From assembly GCA_037128595.1 (NCBI GenBank), contig JBAXWB010000002.1:62001-126000 (forward strand): a stretch of DNA of 64,000 bases, in the 5' to 3' direction. Both the position numbers and the translations under genes were made by a program. Every line of letters starts with the position of its first letter. Position 1 is the stretch's first letter. A model generated the notes under the pieces. It saw only the letters and a list, made by a program, of their open reading frames with translations, searched no databases and had not been told where the DNA came from. This DNA comes from a bacterium. Lineage in GTDB: Bacteria; Verrucomicrobiota; Kiritimatiellia; CAIKKV01; CAITUY01. Shown here piece after piece: positions 1 to 8,841 of the stretch.

Positions 1-199
1 TCAGCGCGACCAACCCGTTCGCCTGCAACGCCTGTCGCAACGGGGCGTAGAAGGTCATTGCAAACTCCCGCAGGTATTCCCTGACGGCGTTTTCGCCATA
101 AGTGACATGCAGGTACTCGATGCCACAACTCAGGGCGCCGTGGAAATCACGATGGAAGTAGGCGTTGTCGGCCGCCCGCCGATCCATGGTCTCTTTCAT
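1..199 (-). CDS. Unknown protein, N-terminal 66 residues only
   Basis: An open frame begins with ATG at 199 and runs off the window edge without a stop. It starts MKETMDRRAADN and continues through a stretch with FHRDFHGALS, GIEYL and YGENAVREYL. I do not recognise a characterised family. It looks like a small helical soluble protein with no signal peptide or membrane segment in the visible part. Its ATG overlaps the stop of the upstream aldolase gene (ATGA), so the two are almost certainly translationally coupled and probably act in the same pathway. The reading frame is supported by that overlap and by the lack of stops. The function is unknown. Confidence 0.6.
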   Translation of the reverse strand, partial: MKETMDRRAADNAYFHRDFHGALSCGIEYLHVTYGENAVREYLREFAMTFYAPLRQALQANGLVAL

Positions 200-1122
200 G
201 GGAACAGTACCTCCTTTTCACGTACCAGCGCCTTGGCGATCGCCCGTTGGCACCCGGGGGTCAGGGGATAGTTGAGAAAGTTGCGTGTGGTTTGAAAGAG
301 CCCCATCTCGACCAGCAGATGCTTGAGGCCGGACATCCAACAGGTGATCTTTTTGCCGCCATAGACGTCCCACATGAGCCGGTTCATACGGCGCTGCAGA
401 CGGTCCGCCTCGGCATGCCGGCCGGCCCGTACGGCCTCCAGGATCATCCCCGCAAGCCGGCCATTGAAAATGCCCCCCCCAAGCAGGAGCCCGTCATAAC
501 CGGCCCGCAGGTAATCCGCGCAGGCGAACTCATCGCCATTAAGCAGCCGCAATGTCGGCCGGGCCTGTCGTGCCGCCAGCGCCAGCTTCATCCGCTCGGG
601 ATCCGTTGAACTGTCCTTGATCAATACCACCTTCGGCTCGGCATAAATCTGGCGCAAGGCCTCGTTGGTTACGGGCACGGCTGAATATTTGCCGCGGTCA
701 TAAATACCCACCGGCAACGGACAGCCCCGGATCGCCTCCTGATAGAGCGCCGCCACATTGGCGGGAGTGGCATTGAGCAGGAACAAGGGCGGCGCAATCA
801 CCGCCAAGTCGGCCCCATCCTCCGCCGCCGCCCGCATGTTGTCCAGGATCCGGGCAGCGGAGTTATCCGTCACCTGTGCGGCAATGAGCAACCGGCCGCG
901 GGCAGCCGCCACAACGGCACGGACCATCTCGCGACGTTCGCGATCCGGCATCCAGGGGCCTTCCCCACACGTACCGCAAATAAATAACCCATTGACCCCG
1001 AGCCGCACATGGTGCTCAACGAGCCGCTTCACCGCCCCCTTGTCAAGTTGCATGCGATGGGTGAACGGGGTCGGCGTGGCTGACCAGACGCCACTTAGTT
1101 TTCCGATACTGACGCTCTTCAT
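196..1122 (-). CDS. Dihydrodipicolinate synthase / N-acetylneuraminate lyase family aldolase
   Basis: A 308-residue class I aldolase of the DapA/NanA superfamily, normal length for the family. It should form a Schiff base with a pyruvate-like donor and cleave or condense a 2-keto acid in the cytoplasm. Visible motifs are the GTxGE-type loop (GTCGEG at residues 50-55), the catalytic Tyr in GIYDRG (Y141) and the Schiff-base Lys in LIKDSS (K169), with the usual 28-residue spacing. The start is placed at 1122 because a GGAG lies nine bases upstream; an in-frame ATG at 1155 has no such site. It overlaps the next gene by four bases and is divergent from an AraC regulator that may control it. The substrate cannot be told from the sequence. 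Sialate lyase is tempting given the sialate O-acetylesterase nearby, but related enzymes act on many sugar acids. Confidence 0.88.
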   Translation of the reverse strand: MKSVSIGKLSGVWSATPTPFTHRMQLDKGAVKRLVEHHVRLGVNGLFICGTCGEGPWMPDRERREMVRAVVAAARGRLLIAAQVTDNSAARILDNMRAAAEDGADLAVIAPPLFLLNATPANVAALYQEAIRGCPLPVGIYDRGKYSAVPVTNEALRQIYAEPKVVLIKDSSTDPERMKLALAARQARPTLRLLNGDEFACADYLRAGYDGLLLGGGIFNGRLAGMILEAVRAGRHAEADRLQRRMNRLMWDVYGGKKITCWMSGLKHLLVEMGLFQTTRNFLNYPLTPGCQRAIAKALVREKEVLFP

Positions 1123-1257
1123 TTTTATATTCTCCAAGGTGGCTGTGCGGTCCACACCGATATGTTATTTTTAATGATTACCTGCTTCTTAAAATTACTT
1201 TGAACCAACAGTAGCGGGTTGACCAGTACTCCTGTATGCGATAATTTATGAAGCTAT

Positions 1258-2178
1258 ATGAAAAATGATGATTTCGAGTCGATCACAAACGCTATTCGCC
1301 AGGTATTGTCCGGGCCGTTGACCGATCCAGCGGCCATCCATCTGGCTGAATCGAATGTGACCAACGGGATAATACCCCAAGGGGCGCACAGCCATGACAC
1401 CTGGGAACTGTTCTGTCCCGTCCGCTCCTGCCTGAAATTTGTGACCGCAGGCTGCGCCCCTTCCCTTATTCCCACCCACCACCTGCTGATTGTGCCGCCC
1501 GGTTGTCTGCATCTGCCGGTGGATTACCGCACGCAATCCCCGCAATTGAAACTCCTGGTCATGGACCTGCCTGGTTCAGAAAACCCATATGGGGCCTTGA
1601 GGGTGAACAGCGCCAAATCCAGAAGCAGCGCCATCCTGTCCCCGGCCGAATTTGCGGCCTGGACCACCTGCGTCGGAATGGACCCTGGAAGCATGATGGA
1701 ACAGGTGGCCCGGGCGCAGGGCGCAGGCGCGTGGGGCCGCGAACGGGCACTGGGCATGCTCCGGACCCTTGTGGCCGCCTACGTCGAGGTCGCGACCCAG
1801 CCCCAGCATGACCCGCTTTCGTTCAATGCCCGACGGGCCACTGAAGCCCGGATATACCTCCAGTCCCACTACTGCGAGGCGAACCTGTCAGCGGGGACGA
1901 TCGCCACCGCCCTGGGCATTTCCGCCTCGCATCTCAGGTTTCTTTTCCGGGAAACCACCGGCCGGACCCTGCATCATACCCTGATCGACCTGCGCCTCCG
2001 GCGCGCCACCGATCTGCTGCGGCTCACCACGTTCTCGATCAAGGAGATTGCGGCAATGACCGGCTGGGGACACCAGCTCTATTTTTCGGCCGCATTCAAA
2101 AAGCGCCATCACGGCTCGCCTTCGTCATTTAGGAATGACAGAGGCCATACCGTCCGTCCTGAACGGCAGTGCCGGTAA
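1258..2178 (+). CDS. AraC-family transcriptional regulator
   Basis: A 306-residue regulator. The first ~180 residues should be a cupin-like effector-binding domain (an H-S-H-D-T-W-E stretch near residue 43 is typical of the metal or sugar-binding fold). The last ~100 residues are a double helix-turn-helix: one helix pair around ISASHLRFLFRETTG, then LRLRRATDLL and the signature IKEIAAMTGWGHQLYFSAAFKK. It is divergent from the aldolase operon across a 135-base gap and is likely to sense a product of that pathway. No good Shine-Dalgarno site precedes the ATG; a GATAAT lies about 15 bases upstream, so the leader is very short. The last 54 bases overlap the tail of the convergent acetylesterase gene. 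Confidence 0.9.
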   Translation: MKNDDFESITNAIRQVLSGPLTDPAAIHLAESNVTNGIIPQGAHSHDTWELFCPVRSCLKFVTAGCAPSLIPTHHLLIVPPGCLHLPVDYRTQSPQLKLLVMDLPGSENPYGALRVNSAKSRSSAILSPAEFAAWTTCVGMDPGSMMEQVARAQGAGAWGRERALGMLRTLVAAYVEVATQPQHDPLSFNARRATEARIYLQSHYCEANLSAGTIATALGISASHLRFLFRETTGRTLHHTLIDLRLRRATDLLRLTTFSIKEIAAMTGWGHQLYFSAAFKKRHHGSPSSFRNDRGHTVRPERQCR

Positions 2179-3750
2179 TCCATCTTTATTGAAAAGATTG
2201 GCCCACCGGTGCTGGCTCGCCCAGGCGTAACGGACCGAAACCGGCTGCGGCACCTTATCCGAGGACACCACCACCGTATTCCCCTCAATCACCGCATCCG
2301 CCCATACAAATGCCCCTTTTTCACCGGCAAGCGCAAACCCCTGTAACGTGCTGACTCCGGGCCCTGTTCCTGCGGCGATCGCTTCAGCCTTGAACGCAAG
2401 CCCCTTGCCCACATGGTCAAAGGTCACGGTGACCTTCCCGCCATCAATCTTGTGTGATTTGTAAACCGGCCCATAAATCTCAATAGCCCGGCCATACACC
2501 CCGCCCAGCGCCACCCGGGCCGCCCGCAGGCCATAACCGGATTTATTCACGGGGTGGATCCCATTCCCTAAATCACTGCTAGTAACCATAAACGTATTGG
2601 GATACCCCATGATGCGGATATGCATCTCCCGAGAGGTACCATCTGCCGGAACCAGTGGCGGGAGCTTAATCAAGGTCTCTGCTTTGCAGGTCACCGGTTC
2701 GGCCGCATCCCACGCGCAACCACCCCCGCTCGGCTTCTGCACATAGACGAAGGACATATTCAGCCCCCACTCTTTTCGCCAGCCGCGAATGAGCGCCCCC
2801 ATCAGGGTATACTGGTCCACCCCTTCAATGGCGGTGCCGGCTTCCCCCTGATCCCACACCACGCCGCGAATGGCAAAGGGCATATAGGGACGAATCAATT
2901 TCTCATAAAGGTTCCCCACCTGGCCTCTGCATTCCCCAGCTTTCAAAGGTTTACGGGGCTCTTTTGGCAGTTTTGCTTCACCCTTCTGCTTCGCCGCCTC
3001 AACCTCCTGTTTCCATTTCGCCAGATTCGCTTCGTAGGTCTTGACCGCCTCATCGTTGCGATACGTCTTCGCATATCCCGCAATGGCCCCCTTGCAGGAC
3101 TGGTCTGAATCAAAGGCTTCCTGGCTGAGCCAGAACCCTGACGGAGTCCCGCCCACCGCACCTACCAGCAAGCCCACCGGCACCTTGAGGTCCTGCTGCA
3201 ACGGTAAGCCGAAGCTGAACAAGAGCGCCGAGAAACTCCGGAGAGCCGCAGGAGTGGACTCCTGCCACCCTTGCCCGGGCGCAATCACCCGAAGCTGGGG
3301 ATACGGGCCTCCTTCAATATTTTTCTTCAGCGGCTCATCGTTCGCCGTGTAACCGGCACCCGCCATCGCCATATTGGACTGCCCGGAGCCAACCCACACC
3401 TCCCCGACCAGCACGTCTGAAAGTTCTTTCTTATCGCTTTCCCCTGAAATGACCATCGTCCCTGGTTCAGCACTGGCAGACAGGGGCTCAAGCCACACCT
3501 TCCATGTCCCATTACTCCCCGCCGTGGTTGTTTTTGTCTGGAGCGCCTGTCCGGAACTTTTCGAAGGACTGAAGCTTACGGTCACTTTTTCATTTGGCGC
3601 CGCCGTCCCCCATACGGGAACCGGCATCTCGCGTTGCAGGACCATGTGACTGCTCAACACCGGTGGCAATGTAATCGCGCCACACGCCACATACTCAAAC
3701 CCGGCCAGAAAAACTCCCAGCATTGCGCCCAACATCATGCGTCGCTTCAT
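2125..3750 (-). CDS. Secreted sialate O-acetylesterase family protein
   Basis: A 541-residue exported esterase of the SASA (DUF303) SGNH-hydrolase family. The N-terminus (MKRRMMLGAMLGVFLAGFEYV) is a signal peptide. A beta-sandwich of about 90 residues beginning ITLPPVLSSHMVLQR precedes the catalytic domain, as in family members. The nucleophile is Ser125 in GSGQSNM, WDQGEAG is the block III region, and the C-terminal block is GNGIHPVNKSGY. A good AAAGGA precedes the ATG. It should remove O-acetyl groups from sialic acid or, as often in environmental bacteria, from other acetylated glycans in the periplasm or outside the cell. It is divergent from vapBC and convergent with, and overlapping, the AraC gene. 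The true substrate is open. Confidence 0.9.
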   Translation of the reverse strand: MKRRMMLGAMLGVFLAGFEYVACGAITLPPVLSSHMVLQREMPVPVWGTAAPNEKVTVSFSPSKSSGQALQTKTTTAGSNGTWKVWLEPLSASAEPGTMVISGESDKKELSDVLVGEVWVGSGQSNMAMAGAGYTANDEPLKKNIEGGPYPQLRVIAPGQGWQESTPAALRSFSALLFSFGLPLQQDLKVPVGLLVGAVGGTPSGFWLSQEAFDSDQSCKGAIAGYAKTYRNDEAVKTYEANLAKWKQEVEAAKQKGEAKLPKEPRKPLKAGECRGQVGNLYEKLIRPYMPFAIRGVVWDQGEAGTAIEGVDQYTLMGALIRGWRKEWGLNMSFVYVQKPSGGGCAWDAAEPVTCKAETLIKLPPLVPADGTSREMHIRIMGYPNTFMVTSSDLGNGIHPVNKSGYGLRAARVALGGVYGRAIEIYGPVYKSHKIDGGKVTVTFDHVGKGLAFKAEAIAAGTGPGVSTLQGFALAGEKGAFVWADAVIEGNTVVVSSDKVPQPVSVRYAWASQHRWANLFNKDGLPALPFRTDGMASVIPK

Positions 3751-3825
3751 CTTCGTGATCCTTTCAAAAAATGCGTTTCCATCCGTTCCATGTCCGCTTC
3801 AGTCCCGACAATACTACTGTTTTCG

Positions 3826-3854
3826 TTGACCATAGATCAAGTGATGTATTAGCA
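3826..3854 (+). promoter_or_regulatory. Possible promoter/operator of the vapBC-like pair
   Basis: TTGACC at 3826-3831 is followed at 15-17 bases by TATTAG/TTAGCA, and GATGTAT is directly repeated at 3843 and 3856. VapB antitoxins usually repress their own promoter through such short repeats. The -10 match is weak. Confidence 0.35.
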
Positions 3855-3877
3855 TGATGTATATCTGAAGGAGAGTC

Positions 3878-4114
3878 ATGATGGTCCGGACACAAATATA
3901 TCTAACAGAGAAAGAGCGGGATGGGTTGGCCGTTTTAGCCGAGGCAAGCGGAAAAAAGCAAAGCGAGTTGATCAGGAATGCCGTTGACATCTTCATTTGT
4001 CAATCCAGCCCGGGACATCGTCAAGCCGTGCTGAAGGAAGCGGCTGGCGTTTGGCAGCACCGTACGGACCTTCCCGACTTCACGGAAGTGCGCAAAAGCC
4101 TGGATCGGAGTTAA
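3878..4114 (+). CDS. Ribbon-helix-helix antitoxin (VapB-like)
   Basis: A 78-residue protein with an N-terminal ribbon-helix-helix DNA-binding fold: strand VRTQIYLT, helix EKERDGLAVLAEASG, turn, helix KKQSELIRNAVDIFI. The C-terminal tail, ending DFTEVRKSLDRS, would wrap around and block the toxin. A strong AGGAGAG site precedes two adjacent ATG codons (3878 and 3881), so the exact start is ambiguous by one residue. It lies four bases upstream of the PIN-domain gene, the standard antitoxin-toxin order. By analogy it neutralises the toxin and represses the shared promoter. Confidence 0.88.
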   Translation: MMVRTQIYLTEKERDGLAVLAEASGKKQSELIRNAVDIFICQSSPGHRQAVLKEAAGVWQHRTDLPDFTEVRKSLDRS

Positions 4115-4118
4115 TCCC

Positions 4119-4505
4119 ATGACACCCCGCCCCGTATTGATTGACACCGACGTGCTGATTGACTTTCTCCGGGGGCTTGACAAAGCGGGGAACCTCATCA
4201 GGGCACATCAGGCTCAAATCATTCTTTCCGCCATCAGCGTTGCCGAACTCTATGCAGGAGTAAAGGGCGACAAGGAACTCGCCACACTCAATGCCTTTGT
4301 CGATCTCTTTCGGGTTGTCCCAGTCTCGACGGAGATCGCCCGCCTGGCAGGCCTTCACAAGCGCGACTTCCATAAATCACATGGTATTGGTCTCGCCGAT
4401 GCCATTATGGCGGCAACGACCAAAGCCGAGAACGCAGAATTCAAGACCCTCAACATCAAGCACTACCCCATGCTTAAAGGGCTCTCGCCTGCCTACTCAA
4501 AATAA
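4119..4505 (+). CDS. vapC: PIN-domain ribonuclease toxin (VapC-like)
   Basis: A 128-residue PIN-domain protein of normal VapC length. The acidic metal-binding residues are visible: D9 in VLIDTDVLID, E43 in SVAELYAGV and D94 in GLADAIMAAT, followed by the closing motif TLNIKHYPML. VapC toxins are Mg-dependent RNases that cut tRNA or rRNA. The gene follows its antitoxin with four bases between them. All catalytic acids are present, so the module is probably active. No mobile-element remnants are seen next to it. Confidence 0.9.
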   Translation: MTPRPVLIDTDVLIDFLRGLDKAGNLIRAHQAQIILSAISVAELYAGVKGDKELATLNAFVDLFRVVPVSTEIARLAGLHKRDFHKSHGIGLADAIMAATTKAENAEFKTLNIKHYPMLKGLSPAYSK

Positions 4506-4548
4506 GCGGCAGGTCCCGATTGCAAACAAGAATGGCCGAGAGCGCCAC

Positions 4549-4575
4549 TTGACGGTTGAATGAGAATGGTATGCT
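4549..4575 (+). promoter_or_regulatory. Extended -10 promoter giving a near-leaderless transcript
   Basis: TTGACG (4549-4554) is spaced 15 bases from TATGCT (4570-4575), which carries an extended -10 TG at 4567-4568. Only six bases separate the -10 box from the ATG at 4582, so the transcript would begin at or next to the start codon. No Shine-Dalgarno sequence is visible. Confidence 0.5.
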
Positions 4576-4581
4576 TGTCAT

Positions 4582-6849
4582 ATGAATACCCACCAACATA
4601 GAGTTGCTTTCTGCCTGACACTGCTCCTGCTCACCGCGCCCCTGGCCTCATTCGCGGAAGTCGCGCGCCCTCAGCTCCCCTTCGATCCGGCCACCCTGCC
4701 ACTGCTTGACGAGGTGGATCTGGCGGCGCCCGAACCCGGCCACCGATTCCGGGTCTTCCCCGACACGGTCGTAGTGGAGAAAAAGGCCATTCTCGGCAAG
4801 CCCTGCCTGCTGTTACCCGACCGCCCGGATGCACCGGATCGCTATGTGGCCGTGCGCCTGGGTGAAGGCAAAGGCCTGAAGGACGGCGTGCCTTATGTCC
4901 TGCAGATCGACTACCCGGAGGATGTCGCCCGCAGCATGATTGTCTGGAACACCGGCAATGAGACCACCCGCGCCTTCCATACCGGCAACTCAGTAGGTGA
5001 TGCGCTTAAAATGCCCTATGTGTCCGGCAACCCCGAGTCCCTGGCCTATCCGCTTTCCGGCCGTTGGCAGAACTGGACCACCGTCTTCGAACTGCATCCC
5101 CACTACCCGGAACTCGCCCGCATCAGCGACCGCCCCCTGACACCGGCCGACGGATTCACGGTGGTCCTGGCCCATTATAAGCATGCCAATGATCCCACCT
5201 CACAAGGACTTGCGGCCGGTCGTGTCCGCCTCTACGCGGCACCTGACCTGAAGTCCCTGACCTTGACGGTCAAGCGCCCTCCTGCCGCCTTACCGCAACG
5301 CCACCTTTTCTGGCGCGAGGAGATGTCGGATGGAATTATCTTCGACAAAAAGAACCCGGCCTTTGAGCCGCCGAGAATGGCGGAGTGGTATGCGGCCAAG
5401 ATGCGCCTGATGAAATTCCTGGGCATGGATACGTTTTCCAAAGACCTGCTGGAGTTCGGCCATAACCAGGGCTGGGACTCCTCTAAATACGGCAGCAATG
5501 ACTGGGTTTACCAAACCCCCAACCCCCAGCTCTGGAGTCAAGTGGTGACGCTGGCCGGATCAAACCAGGTGAACGTGCTGCCCTTGTATGAATACTGCGG
5601 CAGCATCGGCGGACGGTTGGCGCTGGGCCCGCAACGCCGTTGCAAAACGTTGGGGCAGGCGGGGAAAGGTCCCAAGGGACGCGACGATTACACGCATATC
5701 CACTGGAGCGAAAACGCCAATGCCGACGTGACGGATCCTGACACCATTGCGGACTTCCGCAAGATGCTGGAAATCACCATCACCGACGAGAAAGGCAAAG
5801 CGAATTTCCTGGGAGCCTGGCTCCGCCCCCGTAATAGCGGCCTGCCCGTCAGTTTCTCCGACCGCTGCCTGAAGCTCTACGCCGACCAGACCCGGCGCCC
5901 TCAGGCCCCTACCCGCTCCCAATTGAAATCCGACAAAGCGCTCTATCAGGACTATCTGAACTGGTGGCATCTGAAGCGTCATGATTTCTTTGTCGCCATC
6001 CAGGATTACCTGGGCCAACCCTCGGTACTCGGCACGAACGCGGTGCTTCTGTTCACTGGTGACCCGAGCGAGCCCGGCAAAATCTTTGAGGGGGGCGGCA
6101 TTGTCACCGATAATCCCGGCCCATTCCCCGGCGAAAAAACCGTTCTGCCGGACAGCGTCATCTCCCAGCATCTGGGCTGGGCCGCCCTGACCGGCGAACA
6201 CGACACCTGGGGCGGCTGGGAGTGGCAGCACTCCATTCCGAGTCTCGATCCGCAGAATTATACCCATACCCCGGGCGTCCTGCTCACCATGGCGTTCAGC
6301 CGGCAATACTCGGTATCGGACCCCAAAGCCTTGCAGGGGTTCCGGACCCCGAGTGGACTGGCGATGATCCGTCATTACCCCCTCAATGAAAATTGCTTTG
6401 GCGACAACAAAGACAAACCCATTGGCTATTTTGTCGCGGATTTCGAAGAGGCCGGCCCGTATTGCATGCTGGCAGAGGCGCGCGCCCTGGCGCTCGGCGA
6501 CCCGACCTATATCGGGTACCTGACGGCCAACAGCCTGCAACGCGGCTTCCCGGAATATGTCCGCGCCTTCAATCAGGCCTTTCTCGCCCTCCCCGCCCTG
6601 CCGGGCCAGACGGTGGCGAATGCGGCCTCCGACAAACAGGTGGTCGTCCGCCAGATTTCAACCCCGAAAGACGGGACCTGGTATGCGGTGATCAATACCG
6701 GCATGACGGATGCCAGCGATGTCAGAATTACTCTTAAGCAACCCAACCTCACTGACTACCTCACCGGCAAACCGGTCAGACGGAAAGGCCAGACGACCTC
6801 GGTTTCCCTCTATCCCGGACAGGTACTAGTCTGGTATTCTACTCCCTAA
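4582..6849 (+). CDS. Large secreted protein of unknown family, possibly a glycosidase
   Basis: A 755-residue exported protein. Residues 1-25 are a signal peptide (FCLTLLLLTAPLASFAEVA). Residues ~30-230 look like a beta-rich, carbohydrate-binding-like domain. Residues ~240-640 contain alternating hydrophobic strands and aromatic-rich loops (MRLMKFLGMDTFSKDLLEFG, QVNVLPLYEYCGSIGG, NFLGAWLRPRNSG) consistent with a TIM-barrel glycosidase. The last ~100 residues, ending TSVSLYPGQVLVWYS, resemble the beta-sandwich that closes many glycosidases. I cannot assign a GH family or name catalytic acids with confidence. The next gene, a GH36-like enzyme 17 bases downstream, is probably co-transcribed, so a role in releasing an oligosaccharide outside the cell is reasonable but inferred. 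Confidence 0.8.
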   Translation: MNTHQHRVAFCLTLLLLTAPLASFAEVARPQLPFDPATLPLLDEVDLAAPEPGHRFRVFPDTVVVEKKAILGKPCLLLPDRPDAPDRYVAVRLGEGKGLKDGVPYVLQIDYPEDVARSMIVWNTGNETTRAFHTGNSVGDALKMPYVSGNPESLAYPLSGRWQNWTTVFELHPHYPELARISDRPLTPADGFTVVLAHYKHANDPTSQGLAAGRVRLYAAPDLKSLTLTVKRPPAALPQRHLFWREEMSDGIIFDKKNPAFEPPRMAEWYAAKMRLMKFLGMDTFSKDLLEFGHNQGWDSSKYGSNDWVYQTPNPQLWSQVVTLAGSNQVNVLPLYEYCGSIGGRLALGPQRRCKTLGQAGKGPKGRDDYTHIHWSENANADVTDPDTIADFRKMLEITITDEKGKANFLGAWLRPRNSGLPVSFSDRCLKLYADQTRRPQAPTRSQLKSDKALYQDYLNWWHLKRHDFFVAIQDYLGQPSVLGTNAVLLFTGDPSEPGKIFEGGGIVTDNPGPFPGEKTVLPDSVISQHLGWAALTGEHDTWGGWEWQHSIPSLDPQNYTHTPGVLLTMAFSRQYSVSDPKALQGFRTPSGLAMIRHYPLNENCFGDNKDKPIGYFVADFEEAGPYCMLAEARALALGDPTYIGYLTANSLQRGFPEYVRAFNQAFLALPALPGQTVANAASDKQVVVRQISTPKDGTWYAVINTGMTDASDVRITLKQPNLTDYLTGKPVRRKGQTTSVSLYPGQVLVWYSTP

Positions 6850-6866
6850 ATGAAGGAAATGATTAA

Positions 6867-8498
6867 ATGACAACGACCACCGGAACACCGCCATCGCCAC
6901 ACCGTAGCGCCCATTCTGAACTGCTCTCCCCTGTTGAGATCGTGGCGGTAACCGCCCGGGGCGACCGTAAACTCTCCCATACCGATATGCTTAACTGGTC
7001 CGCCGGGTCGATCCGGGTCAGCCTGGTTGACACGTCCGACAGCCTGGCCATCGATATTGAGGCCCCCGGCGAAAGCCTCGCCAGTTTGATCATCCGCTGG
7101 CGCCATCCGTCACATTTCCTGCTTCTGGGCGACCACTGGGAACGCTCCTACGGTGACCTTCACTGGGAACCGGAAAACCCGGACCGCATCATGCCCTGGT
7201 ATTTCATGGCCAACAGCGGCGCGGTCACGCATGGCGCGGGGGTCAAAACCGGGGGAAACTCCTTTGCCGCATGGAACCTCTGTGACGGCGTTCTCAAACT
7301 GGTGCTGGACACACGCTGTGGCGGATCCGGCGTCCAACTGGGAGCCCGCACGCTCCGGGCCGCCGAAATCGTAGTCCTGAAGGGCGATGGCAGCGAATCC
7401 CCGTTCCAGGCCACCCAACGCTTCTGTTCGATGATGTGCCCGAAGCCACGTCTGCCGAAGGCCCCGGTCTACGGGATCAATGACTGGTATTTCGCCTATG
7501 GCGCCATCACCCGCGAGGTGATCCTTGATCATGCCGAAATGCTGGCCCCGCTGGCCGTCGGTAACGCCAACAAACCCTTCTGCGTCATCGATGCCGGCTG
7601 GGCGAAACGGGCGCCGGGTAAAGAGACCATTTCCTGCTGGGCGGACTACTACGACACCCCCCATGATTCCTTTGGCGACATGACGCAAGTGGCCGGCGAT
7701 CTCCGGAAGCTCGGCTATCGCCCTGCCCTGTGGACCCGCCCGCTCTGCGCCAGCCACACCGATAACCCGAATCTCCTGGTCCCCCATATTCCCCGCGTGG
7801 AGGCGCTGGGCTACCCGATTCTGGATCCGACGATTCCCGAGAACCTGGAGCGGATCAAACACAACCTCCACACCTACCGCCAATGGGGCTACGAGATGGT
7901 GAAGCACGACTTCTCCACGGTGGACCTCTTCGGGAAGTGGGGATTCCAGATGATTACGGACCGCGACATGACCTTTCCCGGCTGGCACTTCCATGACCAG
8001 AGCCTGACCAATGCCGAGGTGGTCCTTCAACTCTACCAGGCCCTGCGTGACGCCGCAGGGGATGAGCTCCTCCTGTTGGGGTGCAACACCATCAGCCATC
8101 TCTCTGCCGGCCTTTTCGAAGTGCAGCGGATCGGGGATGACACCAGCGGCCAGGAGTGGGCACGTACCCGTAAAATGGGAGTCAACACCCTCGGTTTCCG
8201 GGCACCCCAGCACAACCGGTTCTATGCAGCGGACGGAGATTGCGTGGGCCTGACCCCGGCAGTCCCCTGGGCAAAGAACAAACAATGGATGCAACTGCTG
8301 GCCGAGAGCGGAACCCCGCTGTTTATCTCCGCCCAGAAAGAGGCCGTTGGCCAAGAACAACGCGCCTTCATGAAAGAGTGCTTTACCCTCGCCGCCCGTG
8401 ATCTCCCGGTAGGCGAACCCCTGGACTGGCAGGAAACCCCCTTCCCCCGCAAATGGAAGTTGAACGGCAAAACGGTCGATTTCAATTGGGATGAGTGA
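6867..8498 (+). CDS. Clan GH-D type glycosidase (GH36-like alpha-galactosidase)
   Basis: A 543-residue protein without a signal peptide, so cytoplasmic. An N-terminal beta-sandwich (~1-170) precedes a TIM barrel. Barrel features match clan GH-D: INDWYFAYG at the first strand, CVIDAGWAKRAPG, the nucleophile Asp348 in VKHDFSTVD (the KxD motif) and an Asp pair at 424-425 in RIGDDTSG, where the acid/base lies in GH36. The most likely activity is hydrolysis of alpha-galactosides (or a related alpha-glycoside) after import. The start follows a purine-rich GAAGGAAAT. It is probably co-transcribed with the upstream secreted protein. A hairpin repeat begins 13 bases after the stop. The exact family (GH36 or a neighbour) needs a profile search. 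Confidence 0.75.
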   Translation: MTTTTGTPPSPHRSAHSELLSPVEIVAVTARGDRKLSHTDMLNWSAGSIRVSLVDTSDSLAIDIEAPGESLASLIIRWRHPSHFLLLGDHWERSYGDLHWEPENPDRIMPWYFMANSGAVTHGAGVKTGGNSFAAWNLCDGVLKLVLDTRCGGSGVQLGARTLRAAEIVVLKGDGSESPFQATQRFCSMMCPKPRLPKAPVYGINDWYFAYGAITREVILDHAEMLAPLAVGNANKPFCVIDAGWAKRAPGKETISCWADYYDTPHDSFGDMTQVAGDLRKLGYRPALWTRPLCASHTDNPNLLVPHIPRVEALGYPILDPTIPENLERIKHNLHTYRQWGYEMVKHDFSTVDLFGKWGFQMITDRDMTFPGWHFHDQSLTNAEVVLQLYQALRDAAGDELLLLGCNTISHLSAGLFEVQRIGDDTSGQEWARTRKMGVNTLGFRAPQHNRFYAADGDCVGLTPAVPWAKNKQWMQLLAESGTPLFISAQKEAVGQEQRAFMKECFTLAARDLPVGEPLDWQETPFPRKWKLNGKTVDFNWDE

Positions 8499-8511
8499 AT
8501 CCATCAAAGGG

Positions 8512-8746
8512 TGCTAAAACAACAATGACTGGTTTTAGCACACGGAAAAGTCCTGCGCACATATACATAGGCGGGCCTCTCCATTCGCCGTAAACGGACT
8601 TGGTGGACGCCGACGTCCCGGCGGCGTGAATGCCCAAAAGGTGAAACCATCCTGACCTCAATCAGCGGCATCAGCGGCCGCCGAGACGTCGGCCGCCACC
8701 TCTCACGAACCGAAAGGCCCGCGAGCCCACACGTATGTGGGCCTTT
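8512..8746. repeat. Composite palindromic repeat, inverted pair of units (family C)
   Basis: This 343-base intergenic region holds no gene but is full of hairpins. First is TGCTAAAAC / GTTTTAGCA (8512-8540, 11-base loop). Then comes a degenerate hairpin ending GGCGGGCCT (about 8550-8578), then ACGGACTTGGTGGACGCCG with CGGCGGCGT (8595-8627). The far end (8674-8746) repeats the last two units in reverse orientation: AAAGGCCC...GGGCCTTT at 8713-8746 and a GCCGACGTCTCGGCGGC-like arm at 8674-8697. The same three-hairpin order recurs at 35187-35300. The hairpin at 8713-8746 may also end transcription between the convergent genes on either side. Confidence 0.75.
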
Positions 8747-8841
8747 CATAGCAGCGTCAGGACGACGCTATCACTTTAGAGCAAGTCCGGGCTGGGAGGG
8801 TTACTGGCCCCCATTTTCGCTGACCGTACTCGCGGATACAC

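Noticed and set aside
3878-4505. VapBC pair as evidence of a mobile or defence island
   Set aside because: No transposase, integrase or attachment repeats lie around it; such pairs are common in chromosomes.
8512-8540. Integron attC site suggested by the paired GCTAAAAC/GTTTTAGC ends
   Set aside because: The core does not fit the RYYYAAC/GTTRRRY consensus and no integrase or cassette array is present.
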